Shown here piece by piece: positions 23,544-35,502 of a DNA stretch of 64,000 nucleotides. The stretch spans positions 37,958,107 through 38,022,106 of the forward strand of contig CM042091.1 in NCBI GenBank assembly GCA_023512835.1, given 5' to 3'. The stretch comes from Taxillus chinensis (taxonomy: Eukaryota; Streptophyta; Magnoliopsida; Santalales; Loranthaceae). The translations under genes were made by a program, and so were the position numbers. A model generated the notes under the pieces. It saw only the letters and a program-made list of their open reading frames with translations, had not been told where the DNA came from and did not search any database. Positions within the stretch are counted from its first letter, which is position 1. The number at the start of each line of letters is the position of its first letter.

Positions 23544-25506
23544 TGTCACGCCCCAATTTCCTTCCACTTGGAAATGAGTAGTGACTGCCCATGCCCGCAC
23601 CCGAAGGGACAAGGGGTTGGTGCAAGCACCTTAAAAGGACTTCTGGCACGGGTGCTGTCCCAAACCTGCACAACCAGGCTAACATGCCAAGGGGCATGCT
23701 CCTGCTCCCAAACCATGCACACAAACACAAGTTGAATAACAACATCTCATTTTATTTCATTTCAAAGACTAAATGTTTATTACAACCCAGTCGGGGAAAA
23801 ACCCCTATGAAGCCATAAATAAAATCAAACCACAATCCAAACACATAAAACCAGAGTACAACAAAGGAAATAATATAAAACTCCCAGCCTCAGGGGCCTA
23901 GCTCCTCAGCCTTCACCTACCGCCTGCTAAACCCTGCAAAAGAACAGTTTATAGGAGGGGTGAGCAAACCACGGCTCGGTAGGGATCCGGTCTCCCCGGA
24001 CCCGTCCCGCTCTACAACATGCATGATATGTGTATGCTTGTGCTCGTGTCGTGCCTAAGGCTAAAGCAGCAAACATCACCCAGTAAACACTCTTTACCTG
24101 AGCCCGCACTGGAGGGCAGAGGACACCCCACCACCACGGCGACATGACATACCACATCCAGGCGAATGTTGCATGGACACCAATGCAACATTTTCCACCC
24201 GAGTCAGGTATGGTCAACCACCTCCTCGGGCGCCATACCTACCCTCAGGAATGGGTGTAGACTTAGCCCACCGTCGTGAGTGCTACATCGAGACTCAGGA
24301 TCCACGTCCTGGCCAAATCTCAAAGGGGTCCAGCTATTGTGCCTGGCCCATATCTCAGCTCGGTCTCAAACAGATCAACGACAAACATAGCATTACATCT
24401 CAACATGTAAACTCGACCAAGCATTTACACTTTATCTCAGAAGGACCAACATGGTCAGATACAAGCCACACACATCAGCCTCACAGGCTTAAAATCAATA
24501 ACAAATCAAACACAGTACACACCAGTCACACAGGTATATCATCAAACACCCATATACAAGGTCTCACAGGCATTATATTGAATACATGGCATGCAGGCCT
24601 CACAGACATTTTATCAAATACATAGTGTGCAGGCCTCACAGACATTTCATCAAACACATGGTGGGCATAAACAAACCCAGAAAATCCTCAGGTCAAATTC
24701 AGCATCAAAATCAACAGAACATGCCATTGAAGGCCAACATCCATATAAGAGATCACACCTATATGGATTTACATATATATATATATATATATGTGAATAT
24801 CCTAAAACAAAGGAGAGTTAGGAAGAACATGAATCCCTACCTCAGACTTTTGTCCTAACCTCCACGCTAGACAGCTCCCAACGACACGAACCACCACGGC
24901 AACTGCCCGGAGATCCTCTCTCTCTCTCTCTCTCTCTCTGGCAGCAGCTGCAGCAAAGAAGAACACCAGAACCCTAAACTCAAACTCAAGCCCTCATTAT
25001 ATAGACACTACCCACATCAAAACGACGTAGTTTTGATTAAGTGAATCCCAGGATCAAAACGACGTAGTTTTGATCACACAAGTTAGCACCTTTCCGCACC
25101 CATATAGGCCAAAATACTCAGAATTTCAACATGGTACTTTGGAGAAAGATCATTAGAATGTCAAAAACAAGGGAACCATGCAAAAATATGGCTGCACGCC
25201 AATTTGCACGTGAATTCCCAATTCACGTGCAACTCCAAATGGACTCCAAATGCTCTCAAACTTCACCCCTAGCCTCCTTGCATCATTTAGAAGACAACCA
25301 CACTTGCATGTGAATTGGACCCATATCACGTGCACCTCACATACACGTCCGTTTGGCCTGAAACTTCTGTGGTAGATAGAGGACATCATTCTAAGAATCT
25401 TTCCTTTTGCACGTGAATTCACTTGAGCCCATTCACTAGGTCAAAATCTAGAAAAACTCCACTCATAAGGCAAAACTGTGACTAACTCAAGGTACGGGTC
25501 CTTACA
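23544..25506 (-). repeat. 3' LTR of element C
   Basis: Plus-strand ends are TGTCACG and CTTACA. It contains a (CT)n run at about 24915-24939, a short (AT)n run near 24774, a minus-strand TATA-like TCTATATAATG near 25000, and two copies of the palindrome TCAAAACGACGTAGTTTTGA (25017-25036 and 25054-25073). CACGTGAATT inverted modules lie at about 25206-25232. Confidence 0.9.
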
Positions 25507-25521
25507 TCCTCTCCCCCTTAA
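25507..25521 (-). promoter_or_regulatory. Polypurine tract of element C
   Basis: On the minus strand TTAAGGGGGAGAGGA lies directly before TGTAAGG, the start of the 3' LTR. Confidence 0.8.
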
Positions 25522-25721
25522 GACTTTTCGTCCTCGAAAAGAAAAGGTGGAATGAAAGAAAACAATCACAACCAAAGCATAGGCCTCTAACACCCTCTAG
25601 CACAACTTAATACACAACAAATCACAAATTATTTCACACATTTATACACTCTACATGGTCATAACTAGTTGGGCAAATACTTGATTATGTTGAAGTTTGA
25701 TGCTTGCCCTCCTCCCCTCCT

Positions 25722-26022
25722 TCAGAGTTGTTCGTCCTCGAACAGATCAGGATAATGAGCACGCATCTCAGCCTCACGTTCCCAGGTCTCTTCCTCCAGC
25801 CCTCGGTGTTGCCACAACACCCGAACCAACGGAATAGTCTTACCCTGCAGCTGCTTCTCGCGCCTATCTACAATACGGATGGGTGCCTCGACAACAGACA
25901 CATCCTCTCCAAGATCCAGGGTACCCCAATCTAACACGTGTGTGGGATCTGGATGATATTTCCGCAACTGGGAAACATGGAAAACATTATGAACTCTGCT
26001 CAAACTAGGTGGTAATGCCAAC
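25722..26022 (-). pseudogene. Integrase C-terminus with chromodomain (element C)
   Basis: The minus-strand frame runs from the integrase C-terminal barrel ([16 protein letters not shown], about 26070) into a chromodomain: [24 protein letters not shown], then [12 protein letters not shown]. This is the spacing and sequence of Tekay/Del-type chromodomains, which are thought to steer integration to heterochromatin. The frame ends at 25722 and is shifted relative to the upstream integrase near 26120. The chromodomain itself looks intact. Confidence 0.85.
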
Positions 26023-27216
26023 CTATAAGCAACAGGGCCAACTCTGCTCAAAATCTCGAACGGTCCAATGTACCGAGGGGACAACTTGGACCCAGGCCCC
26101 AAATCTCTTATGCCCTCTCCGTGGAGAAACACGAAGGAATACGTGGTCTCCTACCAAAAACTCCAACGGTCGGCGTCGGCGATCCGCATAAGACTTCTGT
26201 CCGCTCCGAGCTGTAAGAAGGCGTTGCCGAATCAGCTGAACTTTTGCCGTAGCCTCCTGGACCAATTGAGGTCCTAACATAGCTGCCTCTCCAGCTTCGG
26301 CCCAACATAATGGAGACCGACACGGTCGGCCATACAATGCCTCAAACGGGGCCATCCCAATCAAAGACTGGTAACTATTATTATAGGCAAACTCCACTAG
26401 AGGAAGGTGGGAAGCCCATGATCCTCCAAAATCAAGTACACAAGCCCTCAACAAGTCTTCCAATGTTTGAATGGTCCTCTCGGACTGACCATCAGTCTCA
26501 GGATGGAATGCGGTACTTAAATTAAGTCGGGTTCCTAATGCTTCCTCTGCAGACCTCCCCAAAACCGGGATGTGAACCGCGCATCCCTGTCCGAAACAAT
26601 AGACAAGGGCACTCCGTGCAAGCGGACAATCTCATCAACATACAACCGGCTTAACGTGCCGATAGAGTCGCGCTCTCGAATTGCCAAGAAATGGGCTGAC
26701 TTAGTTAAGCGGTCCACTATGACCCGGATCATGTCCTTCCTCCCGAAGTGGTAGGAAGTCCCGTCACGAAGTCCATGGTAATATGCTCCCACTTCCACTC
26801 GGCCATAGGTAAAGGCCGCAATTGACCAGCGGGTCGTTGGTGTTCGCCTTCACTTGCCGACAGGTAAGGCACCTGGAAACAAACTCGCTACACTCCGTTT
26901 CAGCCCCGGCCACCGAAGCGTGCGTGAACGGCATGATACATCTTAGTTCCTCCTGGATGTACAGCCAAACGGGAATGATGAAATTCCCTCAGGACATCCT
27001 CACGCAAGGGAGGTGGTACTATCGGACGCGCCCCGAAATTTCAGCTCATGCTCAACTCCTTCGTCCGGTCCTCGACAGCTCTCCGGCCTCTATCTGGGCC
27101 CGGATCACCTCACGATCCACGTCGCCTAACTGTCCCTCACGGACACGACTGATACAACTCGGTATCACGGTGAGAGGACATAGGATAGCTCCCTCATCGC
27201 TGAAAGCAGGTTGCAC
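26023..27216 (-). pseudogene. Integrase core of element C
   Basis: The zinc-binding segment (CLTCRQVKA, about 26855) and the core are recognisable in several frames. A linker region (KADFLAIRE-type, about 26700) and the final catalytic Glu in FHPETDGQSERTIQTLED (about 26480-26510) are visible. LPLVEFAYNNSYQSLIGMAPFEALYGRPCRSP is intact in register at about 26340-26400. Several stops and frame changes between 26560 and 27200 make it non-functional. Confidence 0.82.
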
Positions 27217-28516
27217 CTAAAGCATTGCCAATCGCTCCATCATTTTCCATTCTCTCATGGAAACCTCGGCTTTCCCTTTTCTACTTAGCACGCCGGCCAC
27301 TAAATTTCCCTTCCCAGGCGTGTAGGAGAGCGTGAAGTCAAACATTTGCAGGTACTCGACCCACCTCCGTTGTCGCAAATTTAGGTCTCTCTGGGTGAAG
27401 ATATATCGTAGGCTTTTGTGGTCGGTATATACCACAAATTTCTCTCCCAACAGGTAATGTCGCCAAGACTTCAGGGCAAAAATAATCGCTGCTAGCTCCA
27501 GGTCGTGTGTTGGGTAGTTTTGCTCATGGGACTTCAGTGTCGCGAGCCATATGCTATGACTTGGCGTTCTTGCATCGAACACACCCCAGTCCAACGCGAG
27601 ACGCATCACAATACACCTCGAATGGCACTCCCTCCTGCGGTAGACTCAACACTGGTGCAGTAGTCAGGCGAGTCTTCAACTCCTCGAATGCCTGCTGGCA
27701 CTTGTCCGTCCACTCGAATTTGGCTCCCTTCCGTGTAAGAGCTGTCATGGGCGCTGCCAACCGAGAAAATCCTTCCACAAAATGCCGGTAATACCCTGCC
27801 AGACCCAAGAAACTCCGGATCTCAAAAACATTTGTGGGCCTCTTCCAAGATGCTACAGACTCAATCTTGGTTGGGTCCACTCTAACTCCTTCGGCAGATA
27901 CCACATGCCCAAGAAAATGCACCTCTCGCATCCAGAAGTCACACTTGCTAAATTTAGCATACAAGTGATGATCTCGTAGTGCCTGCAGCACCACGGCCAA
28001 GTGCTCCTCATGCTCAGCTTGGGTTTTGGAGTACACAAGGATGTCGTCAATAAATACCACCACGAAGGAATCCAGGTATGGGGCAAATACCTGATTCATT
28101 AGATGCATGAACTCAGCAAGTGCGTTCGTGAGCCCAAAAGGCATCATTAACCATTCATAGTGTCCGTATATGCACCTGAACGCCGTCTTAGGGATGTCTT
28201 CGCTCCTGACCCTCAATTGATGATATCCCGAACGTAGATCGATTTTTGAGAACCACCATGCTCCACTCAGCTGGTCGAATAAGTCATCAATCCGCGGCAA
28301 AGGGTACTTGTTCTTTACCGTTACTTGATTTAGCTTCCGATAATCAATGCAAAGTCGCAACGAACCATCTGCCTTCTTAGCAAACAAGACCGGTGCACCC
28401 CAAGGTGAGGTACTAGGACGGATAAAACCTTTATCTCCCGGTTCCTTTATCTCGCTTCGAAGCTCCCGCAACTCAGCAGGTCCCATCCGGTATGCTACTT
28501 GTGAGATGGGTCCCAC
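27217..28516 (-). pseudogene. Reverse transcriptase and RNase H of element C
   Basis: A 320-codon frame (28516 to 27554) holds a nearly complete [48 protein letters not shown] with the catalytic Asp pair (about 28035-28060), and [15 protein letters not shown]. RNase H begins at [13 protein letters not shown] (about 27620), is shifted near 27560 and continues 27609-27217 with ELAAIIFALK and YTDHKSLRYIF. Compared with the family, the start of the FVVYTDHK block is intact and the frame break lies just after the first catalytic Asp. Confidence 0.87.
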
Positions 28517-29088
28517 CCTGGCAACAGTTCAATCGTGAACTCGACACTTCTGTGTGGAGGCAACTCCAACAACTCCCCAGGAAAGACATCCTGGAAATTC
28601 TCGACTACATCTGGCCACACCCTTTTCTCTAAGTTACCTTCCTCCTCAAAGGTTAGGGTGGCAAGCCTATGGGTAATATTGCCCCATAGCTCCATCGTCG
28701 GTCCAGCTCTCCCAGGATCCCTATCCCATTCACCCACTAGGGTACAGGAAGATCCTGTGGGTGTAGTAAACGATACTCGTCGCCTATAGCGATCAATCTT
28801 AGCCTGAAAGGCCATCAACCAGTCCATCCCCAGAATCAAACTAAAAGTCCTCATGGGCATTACGTACAAATCAAATGAGAGGTCAACCTCTCCTATCGTA
28901 AGCGCACACTCTCGACACATTTGGTAGATCAACTCCACACCTCCCATTGGGGACTCGACCCTCAGAGGTCTATCAGCCTCCACACAATCAAGTCCAAGGC
29001 TCTCCACCAAGGACTTAGCAATTAGGGAGCACGAAGCTCCGGTATCAAACAATGCAGCAACAACGGTGCGAGATATTAGAATAGTACC
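28517..29088 (-). pseudogene. Protease of element C, interrupted by a solo LTR
   Basis: The minus-strand frame 29052-28495 starts in the active site, LFDTGASCSLIAKSLVE, and has ILGMDWL, the protease motif common to chromoviruses. The coding sequence upstream (VVRGT) is separated from its continuation (ILISRTVVAALFDTG) by the solo LTR. Joining across the duplicated GGTAC restores the register, which proves the LTR is an insertion. Confidence 0.85.
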
Positions 29089-30282
29089 GATGGTCCCTTG
29101 GAGCCTAAAGGGGGGGTGAATAGGCTCTTATTCGAACTCTTTCTTTTCTCTAAGACACAAAGACTTATCTAGTTTAAGTGATAATATCATCCGGAAGATA
29201 ACCAGATAGTGGAAGTATTTTGTTTTATTATCACAAAGTGATTACAACAAAATAGAAGCAAACACTCTCTTACACTCTGTTTACAACTTTGAATTCACAC
29301 ACTAGCCAAGTGCCTTTTCTATTTTTGCACTTCTTCGCTCTAGCTCGCTTTTTACAAGAAGTATAAGTATGAATATTTATACAAAACATTCCTAGAGACA
29401 ACCTTGGAACTTGAAGTTCCGGAATGCGTTCCGCCTAACTATCCCTTGGTAATATATCTGCCTTGACGGCTGCGGATTGTGGAGCTCAAGATCTTGGATT
29501 CGAAGAGTATAAGTGTCTTTGTGAGTTCCGAGATACAATTAAGGTTGTGTCCACATATCCGGATGATCCACGTGTAAGATTCTTCTTTGTTCTAAATGCT
29601 TCTTCTTACACGGGACAGCCGAGCTGATACTTTAAATGCGGTTTCATTGGAGCGGTGTCTTCTTGGTCCGGTGTAATTTTCCTTACTCCGTAGTTAATGA
29701 AGCTCGGAACCTTACTCCGTGTCGGTGGTTGCTTACTCCGTATCTATTCGATCTTGGAATCCTTAGTCCGTGTCGCCGCTTCCTTACTCCGCATGTAAGT
29801 TCCTTACTCCGTATGTAGTTCCTTACTCCGCTGTAAGTTCCTTACTCCGTATGTAAGTTCCTTACTCCGTATGTAGTTCCTTACTCCGTGTGTAAGTTCC
29901 TTACTCCGTGTGTAAGTTCCTTACTCCGTATGTAAGTTCCTTTACTCCGTGTGTAAGTTCCTTACCCGTATGTGTTCCTTACTCCGGGCGAGTAATAAGT
30001 CCGGTTCCTTACTCCGCATCTATTTTCCTTACTCCGCACTTATTTTCCTTACTCCGCACTTATCCTTACTCCGCATTTATTGTTACTTGGTTATTTACCA
30101 AGTGTTTGACGACACTAACTCTTGTCCGGATCAGGATTATGTTATCCCCCTCCTTACTTTGCTCTCACGAGTGCATCTTTGGATTAGTGACATACCTTCA
30201 TGCAATGATCAAATAAACACAAAGATCTCAGATCAAATTACATAAGGCTTTAACGGCATTATCCAAATTCGGGTTTGATCAA
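29089..30282 (-). repeat. Solo LTR (copia-like, related to the E LTR) inside element C
   Basis: It is flanked by GTACC at 29084-29088 and 30283-30287, and the interrupted protease frame is contiguous without it. It matches the LTR at 42094-43593 in reverse: both begin ...GATCAA(A/G)CCC(A/G)GAATTTGG and end ...CCAAGGGACCA. Its centre, 29684-30075, is an array of about 20 CTTACTCCG(T/C)-type repeats of about 18 bases. The outermost bases (TT...TC) are not a clean TG...CA, so the ends have drifted or are off by two bases. No internal region remains, so LTR-LTR recombination removed it. Confidence 0.8.
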
Positions 30283-31706
30283 GTACCTCGAACCACCGAA
30301 GGTCCAGCTCCACCTTCCTCGGAGGGTGATGGTAAATCCTCCATTTACATTGGTGCTCGAGAAGCGCGAACACTCGCCTTGACTTGCCCCACCACTAGCC
30401 TCACTTGCCTTCCCTTTTGCTCCTGCCTGCAGTCCACCTGGGACGCCCCTCCGATCCTCCTTGTGGTTGCCTCTCCCCTTGTGGCCTAGTGTGACCGGAA
30501 CCACTGACCGGCCTGCCACGAATGTCCTGGCTTAGGGGCTGGGGCCCGAAATTGGGTCCCACCCCTGCTCCCTTGTGCTAAGCTTCCGGCTCCCCGGCTG
30601 TTCCCCTTGCCGAAACACACCTTGCCGATGTGTCCCACCTTCCCCACGGCTATGACACGTCAAGTGCCGCTTGGGGCACTCACATTTGACGTGCCCTGAC
30701 AGGCCACAACAGGTACACCCGCTTGGGAAGTTCCCAGCAAGACTCCCCTGTCCTCCAAAGTAACGGGATCCGGGCGGAGCCATTGAAGCTTGGCCCCCAT
30801 CCTTGGGAAAAGTCCCACTCCCGGGCTCAACCTTCCGCCTCTTGGTCTCACCGTGCTTGTCGCGCGCGCTCTGCCCCATCCGCTCCTGGTGAGCCTGTCT
30901 TCCCGCCTCTAATCCTCTCTCAACAATCTTGGCGGTGTCCACGACTTCAGATAGGTCTTCGGCCGAAGCATCTCCACCCTTTGCTTCAGGGCAGGTTTGA
31001 GACCCATGGTAAACTTATGGGCCTTCAGGTCCTCCCTTGATATTGCTTGGAGCAAACCGACTCAGCCCCCGGAAATCTCGCTCATACTCGCCACCGAGCG
31101 CGATCCTTGCTTCAAGCCGCCGAACTCCTCCCGCTTCGCCACCGCAATGACTCTGGAAAGAACTCCTCATGGAACACTGGAGGAACTCATTCCAGGCCAT
31201 GGTCTCCATGTCCCGGCTTCCTGAGATGCTAAGCCACCATTCCAAGGCTTCCTCCTCCAATTGCCGGATCGCTAGTCTCACTTTGTCTTCCTCCCGGGGT
31301 CGAAGAAAGGAGAACACATGCTCGATTTGCCGTAGCCAGTGCTTCTCTCCTAGAGGTTCAGCTCCTCCCTTGAACCTTGGTGGATGTTCCTTTCGGAACT
31401 GCGTCAACACGTCTCCCTCTTCCCGCCTCACCGGCACTTCTTGCCTACACGAAGGTTCTGCCTCACGGGGTGGAGGGGGTGGCACCGCCCGTCGTGCCAT
31501 CATCTCCCTGACGCACCTCGTTTAGGATCTCTCCCCTGAGGTCCTCACGCATGCCTTGCACGTTCTCACTTAGGGCCCGGACTTGGGCCATGATCCGCTC
31601 CAGGGGATCATCGCCCCCTACACGCTGTCCTCTTCCCTCTCCAAAGACGGGCAGAAGATTCATCTTCTACAGCTGGAGTAGCTCGGGTTACTCTCCTAGG
31701 AGGCAT
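30283..31706 (-). pseudogene. Gag of element C
   Basis: The minus-strand start ATG at 31706 opens MPPRRVTRATP, the usual start of Tekay-like gag. A frame change near 31640 leads to the core (31503-31015: HPPRFKGGAEPLGEKHWLRQIEHVF, ALEWW). Near 30760 a CCHC zinc knuckle, CTCCGLSGHVKCEC, follows. Frames change again near 31000 and 30530. RVFALLEHQ near 30350 is the gag-protease junction motif of the lineage. GC content is clearly higher than in the Ogre and Athila parts. Confidence 0.83.
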
Positions 31707-32114
31707 AGTCTACATAATTTAAACCAAACTAGGATCAGCTTCTCTCAAGCTCTACACACCCTCATCCCCATGGGCCATGAGGTACTCACAGGAAAATCAC
31801 AGAAGTACACAGCAGCAATTCATAGCAACAAGTCTCACAGAAAATCACCGAATTTCACAGCAACAAGTTTCAGCAACATAGCATGTGCAATCACAATACT
31901 CATACTGAAATTAAACTAGTGCCCTAATGCCAATGCATGTATGCACCCTCAACCCAAATGCAAGTGCCCTACTCCTTGGCCTAACTACCCCTGAGTACAC
32001 CCCAGAAAACCAGATAGGACCACGTTGATCAGGCGTGTCCTATACTGCCTCCTAAGAGTCTCAGAAGCAGCCAGGCCTCCCCACTATCCTAGGTCCACCA
32101 GACCATGGACTATC
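31707..32114 (-). other. Leader of element C
   Basis: About 400 bases between PBS and gag with no gene. Several CACAGCAA repeats occur at about 31790-31880. Confidence 0.5.
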
Positions 32115-32126
32115 GCTCTGATACCA
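32115..32126 (-). promoter_or_regulatory. tRNA-iMet primer binding site of element C
   Basis: On the minus strand TGGTATCAGAGC, the standard initiator-Met primer site, three bases inside the 5' LTR end. Confidence 0.92.
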
Positions 32127-32129
32127 AAT

Positions 32130-33496
32130 TGTCACGCCCCAATTTCCTTCAACTTGGAAATGAGTAGTGACTGCCCATGCCCGCACCCGAAGGGACAAGG
32201 GGTTGGTGCAAGCACCTTAAAAGGACTTCTGGCACGGGTGTTGTCCCAAACCTGCACAACCAGGCTAACATGCCAAGGGGCGTGCTCCTGCTCCCAAACC
32301 ATGCACACAAACACAAGTTGAATAACAACATCTCATTTTATTTCATTTCAAAGACTAAATGTTTATTACAACCCAATCGGGGAAAAACCCCTATGAAGCC
32401 ATAAATAAAATCAAACCACAATCCAAACACATAAAACCAGAGTACAACAAAGGAAATAATATAAAACTCCCAACCTCAGGGGCCTAGCTCCTCAGCCTTC
32501 ACCTACCTTTGCTAAACCCGGCAAAAGAACGGTTTATAGGAGGGGTGAGCAAACCACGGCTCAGGAGGGATCCAGTCTCCCCCGGCACCCGTCCCGCTCT
32601 ACAACATGCATGATATGTGTATGCTTGTGCTCGTGTCGTGCCTAAGGCTAAAGCACGAAACATCACCCGGAGGAAACACTCTTTACCTGAGCCCGCACTG
32701 GAGGGCAGGAGACCCCCCCCCCACCACGGCGACATGACATACCACATCCAGGCGAATGTTGCATGGACACCAATGCAACATTTTCCACCCGAGTCGGTAT
32801 GGTCAACCACCTCCTCGGGTGCCATACCTACCCTCAGGAATGGGTGTAGACTTAGCCCACCGTCGTGAGTGCTACACCGAGACTCAGGATCCACGTCCTG
32901 GCCAAATCTCAAAGGGGTCCAGCTATTGTGCCTGGCCCATATCTCGGCTCGGTCTCAAACAGATCAACGAACAAGATAGCATTACATCTCAACATGTAAA
33001 CTCAAGACAAGCATTTACACTTTATCTCGGAAGGACCAACATGGTCGGATACAAGCCACACACATCAGCCTCACAGGCTTAAAATCAATAACAAATCAAA
33101 CACAAGACACACCAGTCACACAGGTATATCATCAAACACCCATATACAAGGTCTCACAGGCATTATATTGAATACATGGCATGCAGGCCTCACGGACATT
33201 TTATCAAATACATAGTGTGCGGCCTCACAGACATTTCATCAAACACATGGTGGGCATAAACAAACCCAGGAAAATCCTCAGGTCAAATTCAGCATCAAAA
33301 TCAACGAACATGCCATTGAAGGCCAACATCCATATAGGAGATCACACCTATATGGATTTACATATATATATATAGGTGAATATCCTAAAACAGAGGAGAG
33401 TTAGGAAGAACATGAATCCCTACCTCAGACTTTTGTCCTAACCTCCACGCTAGACAGCTCCCAACGACACGAACCACCACAACAATCGCCCTGGAG

Positions 33497-33531
<35 letters not shown>

Positions 33532-34096
33532 GGAAGCAACAGGCAAAGAAGAACACCAGAACCCCAAACTCAAACTCAAGCCCTCATTATATAGACACTA
33601 CCCACATCAAAACGACGTAGTTTTGATTAAGTGAATCCCAGGATCAAAACGACGTAGTTTTGATCACACAAGTTAGCACCTTTCCGCACCCATATAGGCC
33701 AAAATACTCAGAATTTCAACATGGTACTTTGGAGAAAGATCATTAGAATGTCAAAAACAAGGGAACCATGCAAAAATATGGCTGCACGCCAATTTGCACG
33801 TGAATTCCCAATTCACGTGCAACTCCAAATGGACTCCAAATGCTCTCAAACTTCACCCCTAGCCTCCTTGCATCATTTAGAAGACAACCACACTTGCATG
33901 TGAATTGGACCCATATCACGTGCACCTCACATACACGTCCGTTTGGCCTGAAACTTCTGTGGTAGATAGAGGACATCATTCTAAGAATCTTTCCTTTTGC
34001 ACGTGAATTCACTTGAGCCCATTCACTAGGTCAAAATCTAGAAAAACTCCACTCATAAGGCAAAACTGTGACTAACTCAAGGTACGGGTCCTTACA
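32130..34096 (-). repeat. 5' LTR of element C
   Basis: Nearly identical to 23544-25506. Most differences are short indels in the GC-rich middle and in the (CT)n and (AT)n runs. The palindrome pair is at 33607-33626 and 33644-33663. It ends CTTACA, followed by ATAT and resumed Ogre coding sequence. Confidence 0.9.
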
Positions 34097-35502
34097 ATAT
34101 GCCCAGGGAATACAATCAGATTCCTGATGCGTTGGCCACTCTAGCCTCCCTCCTTCGACTAGACACAAAGTTGGAAGTCCAGTCTTTCGATATCCGTATA
34201 CAAGATGCTCCTGGAAATTGCATGGCCATTGAAGGAAATACTGAAGAAAAACCTTGGTTTGAGGACGTCAAACAGTATTTGCTTAAGCAAGAATACCCAG
34301 CAGAGGCCTCTGAGTCTGACAAAAGAAATATCCGAAGGTCAGCATCCAACTATTATCTTGATGGCTTGATTCTATATAAGAGAAACCATGACATGGTATT
34401 ATTATGGTGTGTGGCAAAAGAAGAATCGACACAAATAATGAAAGAAGTGCACGAAGGGGAATGTGGTTCACTCGCAAACGGACATGCATTAACAAGACAA
34501 ATCATGCGAATGGGCTATTATTGGGTCACCATGGAAAAAGATTGCATTAAATATGTGCGCAAATGGCTCAAGTGTCAAATTTATGGCGACAAGATCCAAG
34601 TACCACCATCCAAACTACACGTGATGGTTTCCCCGTGGCCGTTCTCGCTTTGAGTCATTGACGTTATCGGACCAATATCTCCAAAGGCTTCTAATGGTCA
34701 TCGTTTCATTTTGGTAGCTATTGATTACTTCACCAAGTGGGTAGAAGTAGCATCATATGCTATTGTCACACAGGCTGTGGTACTTCGATTTATGCGGAAC
34801 AACATCATATGCCGATATGGGCTTCCCGAGTAGATTATAACGGACAATGCTACCAATTTGAATAGTCGGATGATAGGGAAGTTGTGTGAAACATACAAAA
34901 TTCAACACCGCAACTCGACCCCCTATCGCCCAAAGATGAATGGAGCAGTCGAGGTAGCCAACAAGAACATCAAGAACATTATCAGAAAGATGACTAAAAC
35001 ATATAAAGATTAGCACGAGAAGCTACCATACGCTTTGCATGCTTATCGTACCTCAGTGCATACATTGACCGGGGCAACTCCGTTTTCTTTGGTCTATGGC
35101 ATGGAAGCAGTTCTACTGGTCGAAGTGGAGATACCCTCCCTCCAAGTACTTAAGTATACTCAGCTCGAAGAAGCAGAATGGACCCAAAGTCATTATGAGC
35201 AGTTGAATTTAATTGAAGGCAAGCGCTTGGCAGCAGTTTGCAGAGGACAGCTGTATCAACAAAGAATGATCAACAATTACAATAAAAAGGTGAAGCCCAG
35301 AAGCTTTCAAGAGGGTGATCTTGTCCTCAAAAAGATCTTGCCAATCCAGCATGACCATCGAGGCAAGTGGACTCCCAATTATGAAGGCCCATATGTTGTG
35401 AAAAAAGCATTCTCGGGAGGCGGATTGATCCTTGCCAAAATGGACGGAGATGAGCTTCCTAATCCAGTAAATAGTGATGCCGTCAAAAAGTTTTATGCTT
35501 AA
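34097..35502 (+). pseudogene. Integrase of Ogre element A (right part)
   Basis: It opens with the end of the RNase H linker (MPREYNQIPDALATLASLL) and contains the N-terminal zinc region (HEGECGSLANGHALTRQIM...WLKCQIYGD). The catalytic core has Asp near 34660, Asp in ITDNATNLNS (about 34838) and Glu in NGAVEVANKNI (about 34950). The C-terminal region contains RKWTPNYEGPYVV-type barrel residues and ends with a stop at 35500. In-frame stops are TGA 34652 (Trp in D), TAG 34832 (Gln) and TAG 35011 (Trp). The first 250 bases duplicate 9768-10012 of the left part, and here the site occupied by B on the left is uninterrupted. Confidence 0.87.

Larger units (their letters stand above)
23544..34096 (-). 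mobile_element. Tekay-like chromovirus element C
   Basis: A complete minus-strand Ty3/gypsy element with near-identical LTRs of about 1.96 kb, iMet PBS, gag-pro-pol, integrase with chromodomain and PPT. It is flanked by ATAT on both sides (23540-23543 and 34097-34100), and removal restores continuous Ogre coding sequence. The 10.55 kb include a foreign solo LTR at 29089-30282, leaving about 9.35 kb of its own sequence. LTR similarity suggests it is younger than A, in which it sits. Confidence 0.9.

Noticed and set aside
23591..23818. Identical short ORFs repeated at 32177-32404 and 25131/33721
   Set aside because: They lie in the two LTRs of element C and are repeated only because the LTRs are.
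24905..24945. (CT)n and nearby (AT)n runs as functional promoter elements
   Set aside because: They vary between the two LTRs of C and behave as ordinary microsatellites.
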